Program-made: the position numbers and the translations under genes
Assembly (NCBI RefSeq): GCF_010093595.1
Contig: NW_022985440.1
Location: 399,215 to 463,214, forward strand
Source: Mytilinidion resinicola
Taxonomy: Eukaryota; Ascomycota; Dothideomycetes; Mytilinidiales; Mytilinidiaceae
Direction of reading: 5' to 3'
DNA length: 64,000 nt
Notes under the pieces: model-generated
What the model was told of the DNA's origin: nothing
What the model saw: the letters and a program-made list of their open reading frames with translations, nothing else
Database searches by the model: none
Shown: positions 1 to 13,012 of the stretch, one piece after another
Layout of the letters: the number at the start of each line of letters is the position of its first letter
How positions within the stretch are numbered: position 1 is the stretch's first letter

Positions 1-23
1 GCTTCATTCCGTGGCACATTCGA

Positions 24-660
24 CTAGCTACTTCCCATGATCTCTGAAATGAAAAATGCGTTAAACATGCACTCTGCTCCAAATGAGTCGATGTAGAGAG
101 CTTTTCCGTAAGGACTAATACGTGAATTGTGAGTTTGTTGCGGACGAAAGCTAATCGAGCGATCCGCGAAGGGCAGATGATCAATGTTTGGCAGAATGAT
201 AATATGGTTATAATGGATATCCAAATATCGGAGGACATTGAATAGTCTTGCAGAAATCCCTTTCCAGATGAGACGTTGACAAAAAATCCGAAAGCATCGG
301 ACGTGATTTCGTACCCAAGAGAGCTATATATGAACTGAACTTTGGACTGCGATGGAAATGAGAGTATGAGGGGATGACTAGAGGGCAAGGATAGATCTTA
401 ATCTAGGATGGTGTGATTTTCTCCTGTAAACACGCATGAATCCACAAAAATAGCATGAGTGTTGAAAATAGGCAATTGGGCGAAAGAAATCAGGGAGAGC
501 CCATTGAGAGTCTCAGTGATGGTTGAAGTATTGGCCATATTCATTGCATACATGTTGAGAACCAGATGATGAAGATGTTCGTATATAGGTTTCCTCAATC
601 TTCTGAAACGGCAACGATGATCGAAATGTATCGGGTGATATATACTCACCAGGAGCTGAG
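24..660 (-). pseudogene. Possible decayed or partial gene of an F-box/LRR-like fungal protein
   Basis: Two open stretches on the minus strand (about 649-398 and 330-24) look protein-like but cannot be joined by a convincing intron. The first has the flavour of the short proteins common in ascomycetes that begin with an F-box-like helix (RLRKPIYEHLHHLVLN) followed by a strand-rich part ending FTGENHTILD. The second contains LFNVLRYLDIHYNH. Stop codons lie between them in all frames and no GT-AG pair restores a frame. It may be a pseudogene or a gene whose remaining exons lie left of the window. The family assignment is a guess from composition only. Confidence 0.25.
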
Positions 661-3600
661 TGATGTATTAGTAGTAATACAATTTTAAACGCCCCGGTGT
701 TGATTCTAATCCGCCTGCAACTGGTTAAAATGTGAGGGCGTTTACTTACAGTAGCGTATCTGATTCAGCAGACAATCCACAGAGCAAGATCACCTTACCA
801 CAATGTACTTAATCTTGTCTAGGGGGTCAGTGAAACAGTTTTGTGGATCACGGAGAGCATACGGGGTGCATCCGATTTTGTCCAATTTCCCGAATAAAGT
901 CAAGGTTCAAATATGAAACTGGCTTCAAAAGGTGAAGGAAGATATTGAGGTAGCTTTCGTCGGGCCCATCCATTTTGCCAGGGGGTGTAAGGTATTTGCC
1001 ACTTACAACTATTCACTACTTATGTCTATCCACCACTGGCGACTTGGTTTATCGCTTGCCGAGAAGGTAGATACAATGCGGTTGCATTAGTGACTAATGC
1101 AGATCGATCCAGATCGAAGAGTTGGAGAGCATGTATTTTGGGAATTTCACAAACCTGTTGGAGAGCCTGCCGGAGATGGCCTCTTTCTATGAGAATAAAA
1201 GGAGAATATGGAGGTCAAGGAAGAGAGAATGGGTTGAAATCACTATGACAATGAACGTGGAAATCACTACGGATACTACCATGCAAACTTTGTTTTGGTG
1301 CACGCGAAATCGACAAGGCATAGTCTGTTTACTTGAGGAGGGCGCGCGGTTCGAAAATCAATGGCTTAGGAAAGAGTTGATGAAGAGATTCCTCGAAGAT
1401 GTCTCACTGTGTAGTGAATAAAGCGCTTAGAGAGCGGTTCGATATACGTGTAGTGCACGCGACGTAGACCTGGGGTAGTCGCTTTAAACGTGAAGACCAT
1501 GCTGAACTGTTACTTCCTTGCCGAAACTGATAAGTAGTCATGTATGTTACCCATATAAAATAGCTTGAACGTAAATGCTGATGATGAAATTGACACGAAT
1601 GTTAGGGCAGACGACATCTGCCTCAAAAGTTCCAATGAGAGTAAGTGCAGTGTGATAGTTTATCTTTTGACACCTCTCTGTCATCGCGTATGAGTATTCA
1701 ATAGATTTTTTGAATCTGCAAGCCAGTGGCGTCCCTTCCGCTGGTATAGAGGCGAAGCCTTATGGACTGGCCTAGCGAGATAGAAATCATTCAGACGAAA
1801 CTTGTATCTTGTCCAAATTTCAACAGTGCACTGGGGCATGGTCTGCGCTCGGGAGTACTCGTTACCTACATGCCATTTACATACCGACGGCCTCTTACAA
1901 GCCCCTTCTTACATATCTTCCAGATCTTGAAATGCAAGCGAAGTAGTCCAGACAACGGTATGTGACGGTCCAAACGCGAATGACTCAACGCTAAATCAAC
2001 ATAGGAAGGACCCAATTGGCCCTCTTTGACACTCCAATTGGATCTCTTGGGCGTTGAAGCACAGCTGACGATGGAATACGTTTTGGCGGAGGCTTGATGA
2101 CACTCGGGTTGCAGCAACCTAGGATCAGCAACTCATACGGTTCACTAGGTATCCCTTACTCTCCCTCTATCTTCCTTACGGAGTTGTGGTGCTTCCTTGC
2201 TGTCTTGACAGCAAGGAAAGGGAGTGCCTTTCCTTGGCGCCTTCCTTGGCGTCTTCCTTGCTGCCAAGAGAACGACCAAGGGAGCGCCCTAAGGGATAGT
2301 TCATCTCGTTCCTCTATATAGTCCGCCTTTACGGCATCTACAATACAACAGAGTTCACATCAATTCCAACCTGAGTATGACACCGCTTGTCCAAAGAAAA
2401 CCTTACTCAATCCGAACTCACAGGACGCGTACAAATACCTCATCCGCAGACCGTTGAGCTCAACGACAGCTATGCTACTTGGACCTAATGGGACATATCC
2501 ACTCAGAGAGATGCTTCTGTCCAACGGGGAGCTCGGGAGACTCGGATGATTCGTTGTTGCATGTGAAGAGGATTGAGGACCGCTGGTAGGTATCCACGCG
2601 TTTGCATTACGCCTATCTTGCAGAAATGCATGACGACGAACGAAGATAGACATGACACGACGGTTAGCTCCAGTAGCTCCTCTTGAGCTCCGAGCGGATT
2701 CAACTAGTACACGCCACATCAGTGGAGGGGAAAGATGAGGTGCTGAGGGGTATGCAGCCACAAGAAAGTAGGGTCTCTCCGGCTCCGTTCCCGACGTCGA
2801 ATATCTGGGAGTTCTGGCGTCTGCGGCCCGAAAAGCTCGGGCTGTTTGGAAGCTGCCCCCGGCTTTGGCTATCGCCTGCACCTGCAAGCCCAAGCACAGC
2901 ACCGGCTACAGAAGCTTGAATCTGGCTCAGGTTCCATATGCGAGCCCGGCCAGGCCCACCCAGTTGCGGTATTTATCTCGATATTGAATATGCGTGTAGT
3001 GTTTCTTCGAGCGAGAACTCCGATGCCGAAGCTTAAGCACATATCGTTCGACCAAGATGACGAGCTGACCAGACGGTAAGCCGAGCTTGATGTCGATTGA
3101 TTCTTGCAACGCTATGATGTCCCTGCATATGCAATGCTGGCAGGGTCCTACTCATGAGTGACTTCAACTGTCACGATAAGCATGGATTAAACATCTTCGG
3201 CGGAACCATGTGAGCGACGAGCAGCCCCCACTCGAAAGTTATACGCCGTGTTTGTGGGACGCTGCTTTTCGGACTGCTGATATTGTTGCAAATGCTATGC
3301 ATTATCTTCGACTAATCTACGCGGTGAGTTGTTCAACTCGTGGGGTGTTCCTTGATGCGGAGTAATCTCGAGACATCCATCCCTGCAGAATTCGAGCTCC
3401 AGATCGAAGGAGAGAAACATTGCAATTCGTAAAAGCCGAAGCAGCTTGATGATGGCCTTCTTGAGTATCATGCGATCACAGGAGCGTCAGAGTGGGACAG
3501 TGGGGTAAAATGAGATTAGAGGAGCGCTGGTCTGCAGGACATGCTGCCCGGAGACACTGTGGGGAGTGAAGCAATGGTCAGATGAACTGAGAAGAGGAAT

Positions 3601-3900
3601 GGAAGTGATGTAGCCATCGACGTAGAAAGCATATTGTCCATATCGAGTGGACCATTTTCATGGGGGAATACCCCGTCAGCTATGCATGGGCAGATTTGAC
3701 GCAGTAACAATCCTAACGAGTAGTGATGGACGAATTGTTTTGCTCTCAGGAAATCGAGCTGCTACCAGTCCATGTTAGTTCTGCATCAGATCTCGACTAG
3801 CACACATCGTATTAACCTGGCTGGAACTACGTCTAGATTGGCGCACCCGAACAGCGCGGTGGAATCTCGATGACAGCGACGGAGCAGTTCCGACGTACAT
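661..3900. other. Gene-poor stretch, no recognisable gene
   Basis: No open stretch here has both protein-like composition and a family signature. A 99-codon open frame at 1122-1421 (+) and a 180-codon one at 2360-2902 (-) were examined and look like chance. A short hairpin lies at 2193-2218, followed by several TTCCTTGGCG/TTCCTTGCTG-like repeats to about 2275. Otherwise I see nothing definable. Confidence 0.5.
2193..2218. repeat. Perfect 12-bp inverted repeat (hairpin)
   Basis: TTCCTTGCTGTC and its exact reverse complement GACAGCAAGGAA are separated only by TT. Similar CCTTGGCG/CCTTGCTG words recur in the next 60 bp. In a gene-poor stretch this could be a transposon end, a terminator-like hairpin or chance. 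No target-site duplication was recognised. Confidence 0.6.
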
Positions 3901-3939
3901 GTAGACCTCTTCGAGCTGCAATCGACGATGAAGCTGCAA

Positions 3940-5590
3940 GGGATTGCTAGGCGGTTAGTGAGGCCGCCACGCTGGTCGACGTGCGGGAGGGCCCAGGGGG
4001 AGGCAGCGAGGGACCTGACAGCGCAGCGGCGGCGTAGAAGGCGTGCCTGAGGGGCACAGGGGAAGCAGACGATAGGCGTCCAGGACTGGCGCAGCAACTG
4101 CGGCACACTGCCGTTGGTGGGGGGAAGGCCTGAACGCGATGGCATGGTGTTGACTGAATCTTGATGATGTGAGGTCCAAGGGTAAGGCTGGGCGCCAGGG
4201 ACCCCCGGTGGCGATCATTGACGGCACTCCGCATGTCCGGAGCACACCGCGCCATGCTCATGATCCTCAGCACCTCCAACCGAGCCCTCGCTGTTCACCA
4301 CCGTATGTCCCCACCAGAGCACCGTAAGCCCACGCAGGATCTGGCCATCGACCGCTGCCTCCATCCTGCGCGGCATCACCGAGGTCCACGGCGCCAGGGC
4401 CGCAGGAGCGGAGTGGCGGCAGGAATGCGTGCAATTCGTGCAAATGGATGCGTGCATGCTGGAGGCGTTCCCAGGCTCCGCTCCGCTCTGGCTGCGCGCC
4501 CGGCTGGCGTATGCGGTACGAAGGACTCCGCTCCACAGTGAGCGGCATCGGCTGCGTTGGGAACTCAGCCACGGCGTTGCTGACGCCCCTGATACAGGCT
4601 CCCGGCAATATCAGGACTCCAATGCCAAGGCCCGCGCCCTGCAACCCGTCGTAGCAGATCGACACAACACCGCGCAGAAGCGTCTTGCGATGCCGCATCT
4701 CCCACGGTTCAGCCATGAACGCACCGCCAGGCTTGCCCAGCGTGTGCTGCGTTTATAAGCTTGTTGGCGTGGGCCGGCTGAGCTCAGGTATCCGTGTGGG
4801 GAAGCGTAGGGCCAGGGGCTAATCATGATCGACATGATTGACAGGCCTGCAGATATCCAGCGGCGTGCTGTTTGAGTCGTGAGAAACGTCTGCCGCCTCA
4901 GGGCTGCCTCTGCCCCCGGGAGCTTTCCGTCATGGCCAATATGTGCCGTCGCCCGTCGTGATCCAGCGCGGCGCTAGAAAGAAAGTCTTGCGAGTCTTGC
5001 GACGCTGGCGCCACTCCAAACGCTTCCTAATGCTGGCAGCCATACCGTTCTCGTATCTGGCTTGCCGAGAAGCCCGCCGTTTGCGGTGTTCCTGGAGGCC
5101 TCAAATCAGAGCCAGACGCTCGTGATTCGTCCAGCGTGCCCTGGTGTGGTCCTCGTTCCGTGGCTCGCTACCCGTACCTCGACGACATCCCACAACAGTT
5201 AGTGACCGGCGGCTCTCCAAGCTTCCTCTCTGCTCCGTGGCACTGCATCAGCGATGCCGTGGCAGTACCGCCCTTGGTCCTTGCAAGCAGAGCCCCAGGC
5301 CCGCCATGCCTGACCGCCCGCCTACTGGGTTCGAGATGGCTGGAACAACTCTGGTACGCCGCCCTCACTGATGCAGGGCTACTCGAATATCGACGTTGTC
5401 GAGCGTCACCACGGGCAAGCACGTGTAACAGCATTATCGATGCCAGACTGCTCTGTCGCGCCGTTCTCGTCGTGGCGTCGTGCTCCATGCATCCTGGTGC
5501 GGATGTGAGCCGGATAGCTCGCCAGCAAGGCGCTCCAGCAGGGCGCTCCAGCAGTGCGCTGAAGCACTCTACATCGGCCCAGTAAGCTTG
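3940..5590. other. GC-rich island with overlapping unrecognised open frames
   Basis: The base composition rises sharply relative to the flanks. Several overlapping open frames of 70-150 codons appear on both strands (for example 4267-4716 minus, 4429-4758 plus, 5136-5585 plus), as expected when GC-rich coding DNA casts shadows. The plus frame around 4320-4560 reads like protein (contains LWLRARLAYAVRR), but no start, splice sites or family could be assigned. It may be a decayed gene or a foreign GC-rich insert. I do not assign a function. Confidence 0.3.
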
Positions 5591-6410
5591 ATCAGGAATT
5601 CTCTATGCTGTTTCAAGACTGGGATGTGCATCTGGCTGACATAACTGGTAGCAAACACGGCCGTGCCCTCACCCCCCGGCTTATGGGGATCCGAGTTGGG
5701 ACCCGATATTCGAGACAGCGCCTTGACGGTCACCACTACCCATACGTCTCATCTCTGTTATCATCCTGGGCAATTGGCTGGCTACCTCAGCGGCTGAACT
5801 ACACTGCCTGGCCCGCCCAAGCTAACAATAGCCATAGACGCTTACTCGGAGAAACCGCTGCCTTTCTGCACGCCATTAGCTTTCGGGAGACAGAATGGAC
5901 CAACCAGAATAGGGTTCTGCGGAGCTCCACTCACTTGCTCACGTCAATATGTTGCTCCTGTACATCGTTTCGGCAGCGAACATCCCCGTATCTGTGCTCC
6001 TGAGAGATCCGGGACCGAGTGGGCCTGTCATCGCGCGATCCCAGCCCAGTAGGTGAGGTCCAGTAGGTGAAGCCCAGGAGGAGAAGGCGCAGTGGAGTCA
6101 AAGCTCTGCGCGGCCTACAAATATAGAATGCACAAATCCCCAACTCTCTTTCCCAGTCCATATCCATCGTCCCTGACTCGACCCATCTTCCCCATCCCCC
6201 CTCTTTAATATTCTAGTAGAGGTCCAGTCCACACGCTCCCAGAGCAGACTGCCATTCACGATCGTTGAATCCTCACATACCCGCACCCCTACAGTAGGGG
6301 CCTCACCCCAGCCGCCGGTCCTTGCCCACGTGGTCAAGACTGTCCTCTCTCGTCCCCTTAATATCCGATAATACCCATTTTTCAGTTTTGTGACGATTAG
6401 CTACGACAAG

Positions 6411-9400
6411 ATGAACGCCCTCATCTTTGGAGATCAGACGGCCGACCAGTACCCGCTTTTGCGGAAGGTCTCTCTACGGAAGGACAATGCACTTCTCGCC
6501 ACTTTTTTGGAGCGCGTTAGTGTAGTCCTCCGGGATGAAATCGAGAAACTTCCCAGAGTCCAACGAGCAGAGATTCCGGATTTCCTCCGAGTGTCGGATC
6601 TCGTCGAAGCCTACTTTGCGAAGGGGCTCAGAATCCCACAACTGGAGAGCTGCATGGTGACACTAGCACAGCTTGCGCACTACATCGGGTACGTATGCCA
6701 CATGAATGGTCGAGAGCTCGGCTAATTGTTTAGGTACTACGGCGAGAACCCAACCGAAATACCAGCACCCTCGAACGCGCGGATTCTTGGATTGTGCACC
6801 GGTCTTCTCGCGGGTGCCGCAGTGGCTTCATCAAAGAGCCCTGCGGATTTATTACCACTCGCAGTCGAGGTCGTTCGAGTTGCTTTCCGAGCGGGGACAT
6901 GCGTTGGAGTAGCCAAGGATGCCCTAGACGCTACCTCGCCCGAGCCATGGTCCACCATTGTCACAAACATTTCCGAACAATCGGCTAGAGTAGCTCTTGC
7001 CGAGTTCCATCAGACGACTGGCATTCCGCTGTCCAATCAGGCCTACGTCAGCGCTGTGAGCGTGATGGCCCTCACGATCAGCGGACCTCCCTCCACGACA
7101 AAGCGGCTTTTCAAGGAATCCGAATCGTTTAGCAAGAATCACCGTGTTCCAATCCCTGTCTACGCTCCCTATCACGCGCAGCACCTTTACAACGACTCCG
7201 ACATCGCACGGATCATAGACTCGAAGACACGAGAATTCCTCAAGGAGTACCGCCCATATAGCTTAGTCCACTCCGCGTCTTCGGGGAAATGCCATACCGC
7301 CACCAGCACCCTCGAGCTTGTCGAGCTCGCGCTGAAGGAGATGCTGATGCAGCCAGTAAGGTGGGACAGCCTTCTGGAGGAGACTGTATCGCAGATCACC
7401 TCGGTCAGCAACGCCGAATGCTCAGTTTCCGCAATCGGCGTTACCAACATTGCCAACAGCTTGGTCTCAGCACTCAAGGCTGGCGGGCAGTCCAACATCT
7501 CTGTTCGTGATCATACGTCGTGGGCATTGAAGGCAGAAGATGCCGCAGGCCGAACCCAAAATGACAAGATTGCCATCGTTGGTATGTCTGGCCGCTTCCC
7601 CGGTGCTGCTAGTCACGAGAAGCTCTGGGAGCTCCTCGAGCAGGGCCTAGATGTGCACAGAGAGGTTCCGGCCGACCGATTCGACGCGAAAGCCCATTGT
7701 GACCCGTCGGGCAAAGGAAAGAACAAAAGCCACACGCCTTATGGGTGCTTCATCGATGAGCCTGGCCTTTTCGACCCCCGATTCTTCAACATGTCTCCCC
7801 GCGAGGCTGCGCAGACAGATCCCATGGGTCGATTGGCACTGACGACTGCTTACGAGGCGCTCGAAATGTCTGGCTACGTTCCAAACCGCACCCCATCGAC
7901 GAAGCTACACCGAATTGGTACTTTCTACGGCCAAACCTCCGACGATTGGCGTGAAATTAATGCGGCCCAAAATGTCGACACATACTTCATTACTGGAGGT
8001 GTGCGTGCGTTCGCCCCAGGACGCATCAATTATTACTTTAAGTTCTCTGGCCCCTCGTACAGCATTGACACCGCCTGTTCGTCGTCTCTCGCCGCTATCC
8101 AGCTTGCCTGCACTTCCCTGTGGGCTGGCGATTGCGACACTGCCTGCGCCGGTGGCTTGAACGTGCTCACCAACCCGGACATTTTCGCTGGTCTCAGCAA
8201 AGGCCAGTTTTTGTCCAAGACTGGTGGCTGCAAGACATACGACAACGACGCCGATGGTTACTGCCGAGGTGACGGATGTGGTACGGTCATCCTTAAGCGA
8301 TATGAGGATGCCATCGCCGACAACGACAACATTCTGGGATGCATCTTGGGTGCCGCCACTAACCATTCCGCTGAAGCGGTCTCAATAACCCACCCTCACG
8401 CTGGCGCCCAAGAGTTCCTCTACAAGCGCGTTCTTGCCAACGCCGGTGTGGACGCTCACAGTATCGGTTACGTCGAGATGCACGGCACTGGTACGCAGGC
8501 TGGCGATGGTATCGAAATGACTTCGGTCACCAACGTCTTCGCTCCTCGCCATCGCCAACGTCGCCCTGAGGAAACTCTTCACCTAGGCGCTATCAAGGCG
8601 AACATCGGTCACGGCGAAGCTGCTTCCGGTATCAATTCACTTATCAAGGTCATGATGATGATGAAGAAGAACGCCATCCCTGCCAATGTCGGTATCAAGG
8701 GCGTCATGAACAAAACGTTCCCCAAGGACCTGGGACAGCGGAATGTGCACATCTCGACGTCTCAGGTTGCGTTCCCTCGCAAGGGTGCTGAGAAGCGCAG
8801 GATATTCCTCAACAACTTCAGCGCCGCTGGTGGTAACACAGCGATCATCCTCGAGGATGGCCCCATCCGCGAGGTTCCTGCCGCCGCAGACCCTAGATCG
8901 GCGCACATCGTGACTGTTTCAGCGAGGTCCATCGCTTCCTTGAAGGCGAACATCCAGAACCTCATCGCCTATCTCCACGAGAACCCGGACACCACGCTTC
9001 CCAGCTTGTCATACACCACCACCGCTCGGCGCATTCAGCATAACTACCGCGTTGCTTTCCCTATCTCGGAAATCACCAAGGTGAAGGATGCTCTCCAGGC
9101 CCAGCTGAAAGATTCCTACAGCCCTATTGCTATGGTTCCCACTAAAACTGCTTTCACCTTCACTGGACAAGGCTCTCAGTACACCGCGTTGGGCCAGAAG
9201 CTGTATGAGCAACTGAGCTCTTTCAAGACTGATATCGAGCAACTGGACAACATTGCTCGCATGCAGGGCTTCCCGTCATTTATCCCTCTTCTCGATGGGA
9301 CCGATGTGACGACACTATCTCCTGTCGTCGTGCAACTCGGCATGGCCTGCATTCAGGTTGCCCTTGCTCGTATGTGGTCCGCATGGGGACTGAAGCCTGT

Positions 9401-12400
9401 CGCCGTCATTGGCCACAGCCTGGGAGAATATGCCGCACTCCATGTTGCTGGTGTCATTTCCGCTAGCGACATGATTCTTCTGGTTGGACGTCGGGCCGAG
9501 CTATTGGAGGCAGACTGCACCGCCTACACCCATGGCATGCTGGCTGTTAAGGGAGGTGTAGAAGCAGTCTCCGCCGCTCTCGGATCGAATATGACCGAGA
9601 TTGCTTGCGTGAACGGCCCCGAGGAAACTGTTCTCTGCGGCACCAGCGATCTCATGGATTCGACGAGCAACGCCCTAGCCTCTAAGGGATTCAAGGCCAC
9701 CAAGCTCAATGTGCCTTTCGCCTTCCACTCTGCGCAGGTTGACCCTATCCTGGAGTCTTTCAAGGCCGTTGCGTCTTCGGTTACGTTCAACAAGCCGACT
9801 GTTCCAGTGCTCTCGCCTCTCACTGGCCAGGTCATTCGTGAAGCTGGCATCATTGGACCTGATTACCTTGCACGCCATGCACGCGAGACGGTCAACTTCT
9901 GGACTGCTCTGTCCACGGGCAAGGACGAGAAGGTCTTTGATGAGAAGACTGCTTGGCTGGAGATTGGCGCTCACCCTGTTTGTAGCGGAATGGTAAAGGC
10001 ATCTCTTGGGGGTGCTCCTGTCACGGCTCCTTCCCTCCGCCGTAGCGAAGACCCATGGAAGACCATCGCCTCCAGCCTTTGCAGCTTGTTCCTTGCAGGC
10101 GTTGCTATCGACTTCAATGAGTACCACCGCGAGTTCAACAAAGCACACGAGTTGCTCACGCTCCCAACTTACTCCTTCGACAGCAAGAGATACTGGCTCG
10201 ACTACACCAACAACTGGACCCTCACAAAGGGCGAGGCACCAAAGGTCGCAGCTATCATGGAGCCTGAGCCTGTAGTCGAAGTTGTCTCCAAGCTCTCCAC
10301 TACATCGTGCCAGAAAATTGTGCGCGAGGATCTCCAGGCGAACTCTGGCACTATCGTCATCCAGACTGACCTCACGGAGCCCAAGCTTTACAAAGTCGTG
10401 ACTGGGCACATGGTTAACGGTGCGCCTCTTTGCCCGTCGACCTTGTATGCGGATATGGCCTTGACTGCCGCCGACTATCTCTGGAGGCAATTGCGACCTA
10501 ACGTTCCCACCCCGGGTCTCAACGTTTGCAAGGTTGAAGTGCCGAAGACACTCATCGCTATCATGCCGCCACCTCCAGAAGGACAGCACATTCAGCTTGA
10601 GGCAACCGCTGACCTCGAACTCGGTACTGTGGACCTCAAGTTCCGAAGTGTTACTCCTGCTGGTAAAGTCACTGTCGAGCATGCTTTCGGCACTGTCAAG
10701 TACGAGGATGTCGAAGTGTGGAAAGAGGAATGGAATCGCACTCAGTACATGGTTCAGACCCAGATCGACCTTTTGAAGGGCAAGCTCCAGTCGGGAGCTG
10801 CACACAAGGTCCTTCGCGGCATGGCCTACAAGCTGTTCAAGGCGTTGGTCACGTATGATGATAAGTTCCGCGGCATGGAAGAAGTCATCCTGGACGGCAA
10901 ACAAACCGAAGCGACAGCATCTATCAAATTCCAAAGCACTCCAGCCGACGGTGACTTCTACTGTTCCCCCCACTGGATTGACTCCCTCTGCCATATCTCT
11001 GGATTCATTGTCAACGCTTCGGACATGGTTGATTCCGACACCTCGGTCTACATTTCCCACGGCTGGGGTAACTTGAAAATCTCCAAGCAGCTCTCTGCGG
11101 AAAGCAACTATCGCTCCTACGTGCGAATGCAGCCTCAACCTGGAAACCTCATGGTCGGCGACGTCTACTTCCTAGAGGGCGAGGAGGTCATTGGTGTCTG
11201 CATAGGTCTGAAGTTCCAGGAAATCCCCCGCCGTGTCCTTAACATCATGATGCCTCCGGTCGGCGCTAAGAACGCTGCTAAGGGAGCTGCTCCAGCCAAG
11301 GCGATCCAGCCCAAGGCTGCTCCTGCCTCAAAGCCTTTGCTCGCCGCTCCTATTAAAGCTTCTAAGCCTGTGAAGGCTACGAAGTCTGCTAAGGTTGCGA
11401 AGGCTCGCGCTACGAAGCCTGCTGGTGACTCTATCACTTTTCGCGTCATGAAGATCATAGCAGAGGAGACCGATATGGCCATGTCGGAGCTCGTTGATGA
11501 AGCCGCGTTCGAGAATTTAGGTGTTGATTCTCTTCTGTCTTTGACCATCTCTGCCAAGTTCCGCGAGGATCTCGACCTGGAGATTAGCTCTACCCTCTTT
11601 ACGGATTATCCAACCATTGGCGAAATGAAGAAGTTTTTCTCTCAGTACGACGGAGGAGCTCCCCTCGTCGAGGACGAAGATTCTGATTCCTCAGACGAGC
11701 CATCAGACCTCGTAACGCCTTTCGAGGAAGCATCGGCAAGCACCCCACCTAGCTCTGCTCCAAGCTCCGCCCCAAGCATCTCCGGTAAAGAGACCTCTGT
11801 GCAGATTAACATAAGCGAACCCACCGGCGCCCCCAGCCTGGCAAGACGGATTGTGGCAGAAGAGATGGGCGTCGACATTTCTGAGATCACGGACCAGGCT
11901 GACCTTTCTGAAATGGGAATGGATTCGCTCATGAGTCTGACCATTCTTAGCTCTCTTCGGGAGCAGACCGGCATTGACTTACCCTCTACTTTCCTGGTCA
12001 CGAACGCGTGCATCGAAGATGTTGAAAACGAACTTGGCATGCGCCCCAAGCCAGTCGCTAAGGTTGAGGTCGAGACCAAGGTTCAAGCCAAGCCTACCCC
12101 AAAGCCGAAACCCCCACAGCTCGCTGAAGTCAACCGCAAGCTAGAGAAATCTCAAGATCTCTCTAAGCTTCCCCCAGCGACCTCTGTTCTTCTCCAGGGC
12201 AATGCTAAGATTGCTAGCAAGAAATTTTTCTTAATTCCAGACGGATCTGGTAGCGCGACTTCATACATCTCTATCCCCAACATTTCCCCGGATATGGCAG
12301 TCTATGGATTAAACTGTCCGTTCATGAAGAACCCCACCGACTTTACGTGCGGTGTTCGAGGTGTCTCCCGCCTCTATCTCAACGAGATCAAGCGTCGACA

Positions 12401-13012
12401 GCCTCAGGGTCCTTACATCATTGGTGGATGGAGTGCTGGAGGTGTGATGGCCTACGAAGTCACTTTGCAGCTTATCGAGTCGGGTGAGAAGGTGGAGAGC
12501 CTCGTCTTGATCGATTCACCCTGTCCCGTTAGACTCGATCCTCTACCGGCCCGTCTCCATGTCTTCTTCGATCAGATCGGTCTTCTCGGTACTGGCAAGC
12601 CGGGTGGAACTCCTAGCTGGCTTCTTCCTCACTTCACGGCTTCTATCAATGCCCTGAAGGAGTATGAGCCCGAACCAATGCTCAACTCAAAGGCTCCCAA
12701 AGTCTTCGCCATTTGGTGCACAGACGGTGTATGCCCGAACCCGGATGACCCTCGCCCTCCTCCGGCCGAGGAAGAAGATCCTGCTCCCATGAAGTGGCTT
12801 CTTAACAACCGAACTGACTTCTCGGACAATGGCTGGGCACAGCTGCTGCCTAAGGAGAACTTCGAGTTTGCCGTCATGGGTGGCAACCACTTCACTATGA
12901 TGAAAGATGCTCATGTAAGTTACACCCCTCTACGTTGTAACATCGTGCAAAGACTAACAGTTCATAGGGTGTTACTCTTGGCAAGTTAATCAAGCAAGGC
13001 CTTCATCTATAA
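6411..13012 (+). CDS. PKS1: Non-reducing polyketide synthase, melanin (tetrahydroxynaphthalene) type
   Basis: Iterative type I PKS of 2167 aa. Exons are 6411-6688, 6734-12914 and 12968-13012; both introns have GT-AG ends (45 and 53 nt). Domains in order: SAT (about 1-370); KS with catalytic Cys541 in DTACSSS, His676 (HGTGT) and His719; malonyl-AT with Ser988 in GHSLGEY; product template with His1318 and Asp1509; an Ala/Lys/Pro linker; two ACPs with phosphopantetheine serines Ser1692 (GVDSL) and Ser1824 (GMDSL); a Claisen-cyclase thioesterase with Ser1993 (GWSAG) and His2145. All key residues are present. SAT-KS-AT-PT-ACP2-TE order, length and the N-terminus MNALIFGDQTADQYPLLRK fit the DHN-melanin/YWA1 clade. 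That the product is 1,3,6,8-tetrahydroxynaphthalene is inferred, not shown. Start chosen at the ATG opening the conserved SAT. No reductase, dehydratase or Cmr1-type regulator is adjacent. Confidence 0.95.

Noticed and set aside
2360..2902. 180-codon minus-strand open frame
   Set aside because: Composition is not protein-like, several overlapping frames are equally open, and no domain is seen.
9675..11138. 487-codon open frame on the minus strand inside the PKS
   Set aside because: It lies exactly opposite the AT-PT coding region, has no start context, splice or family signal, and is explained by codon bias of the PKS on the other strand.
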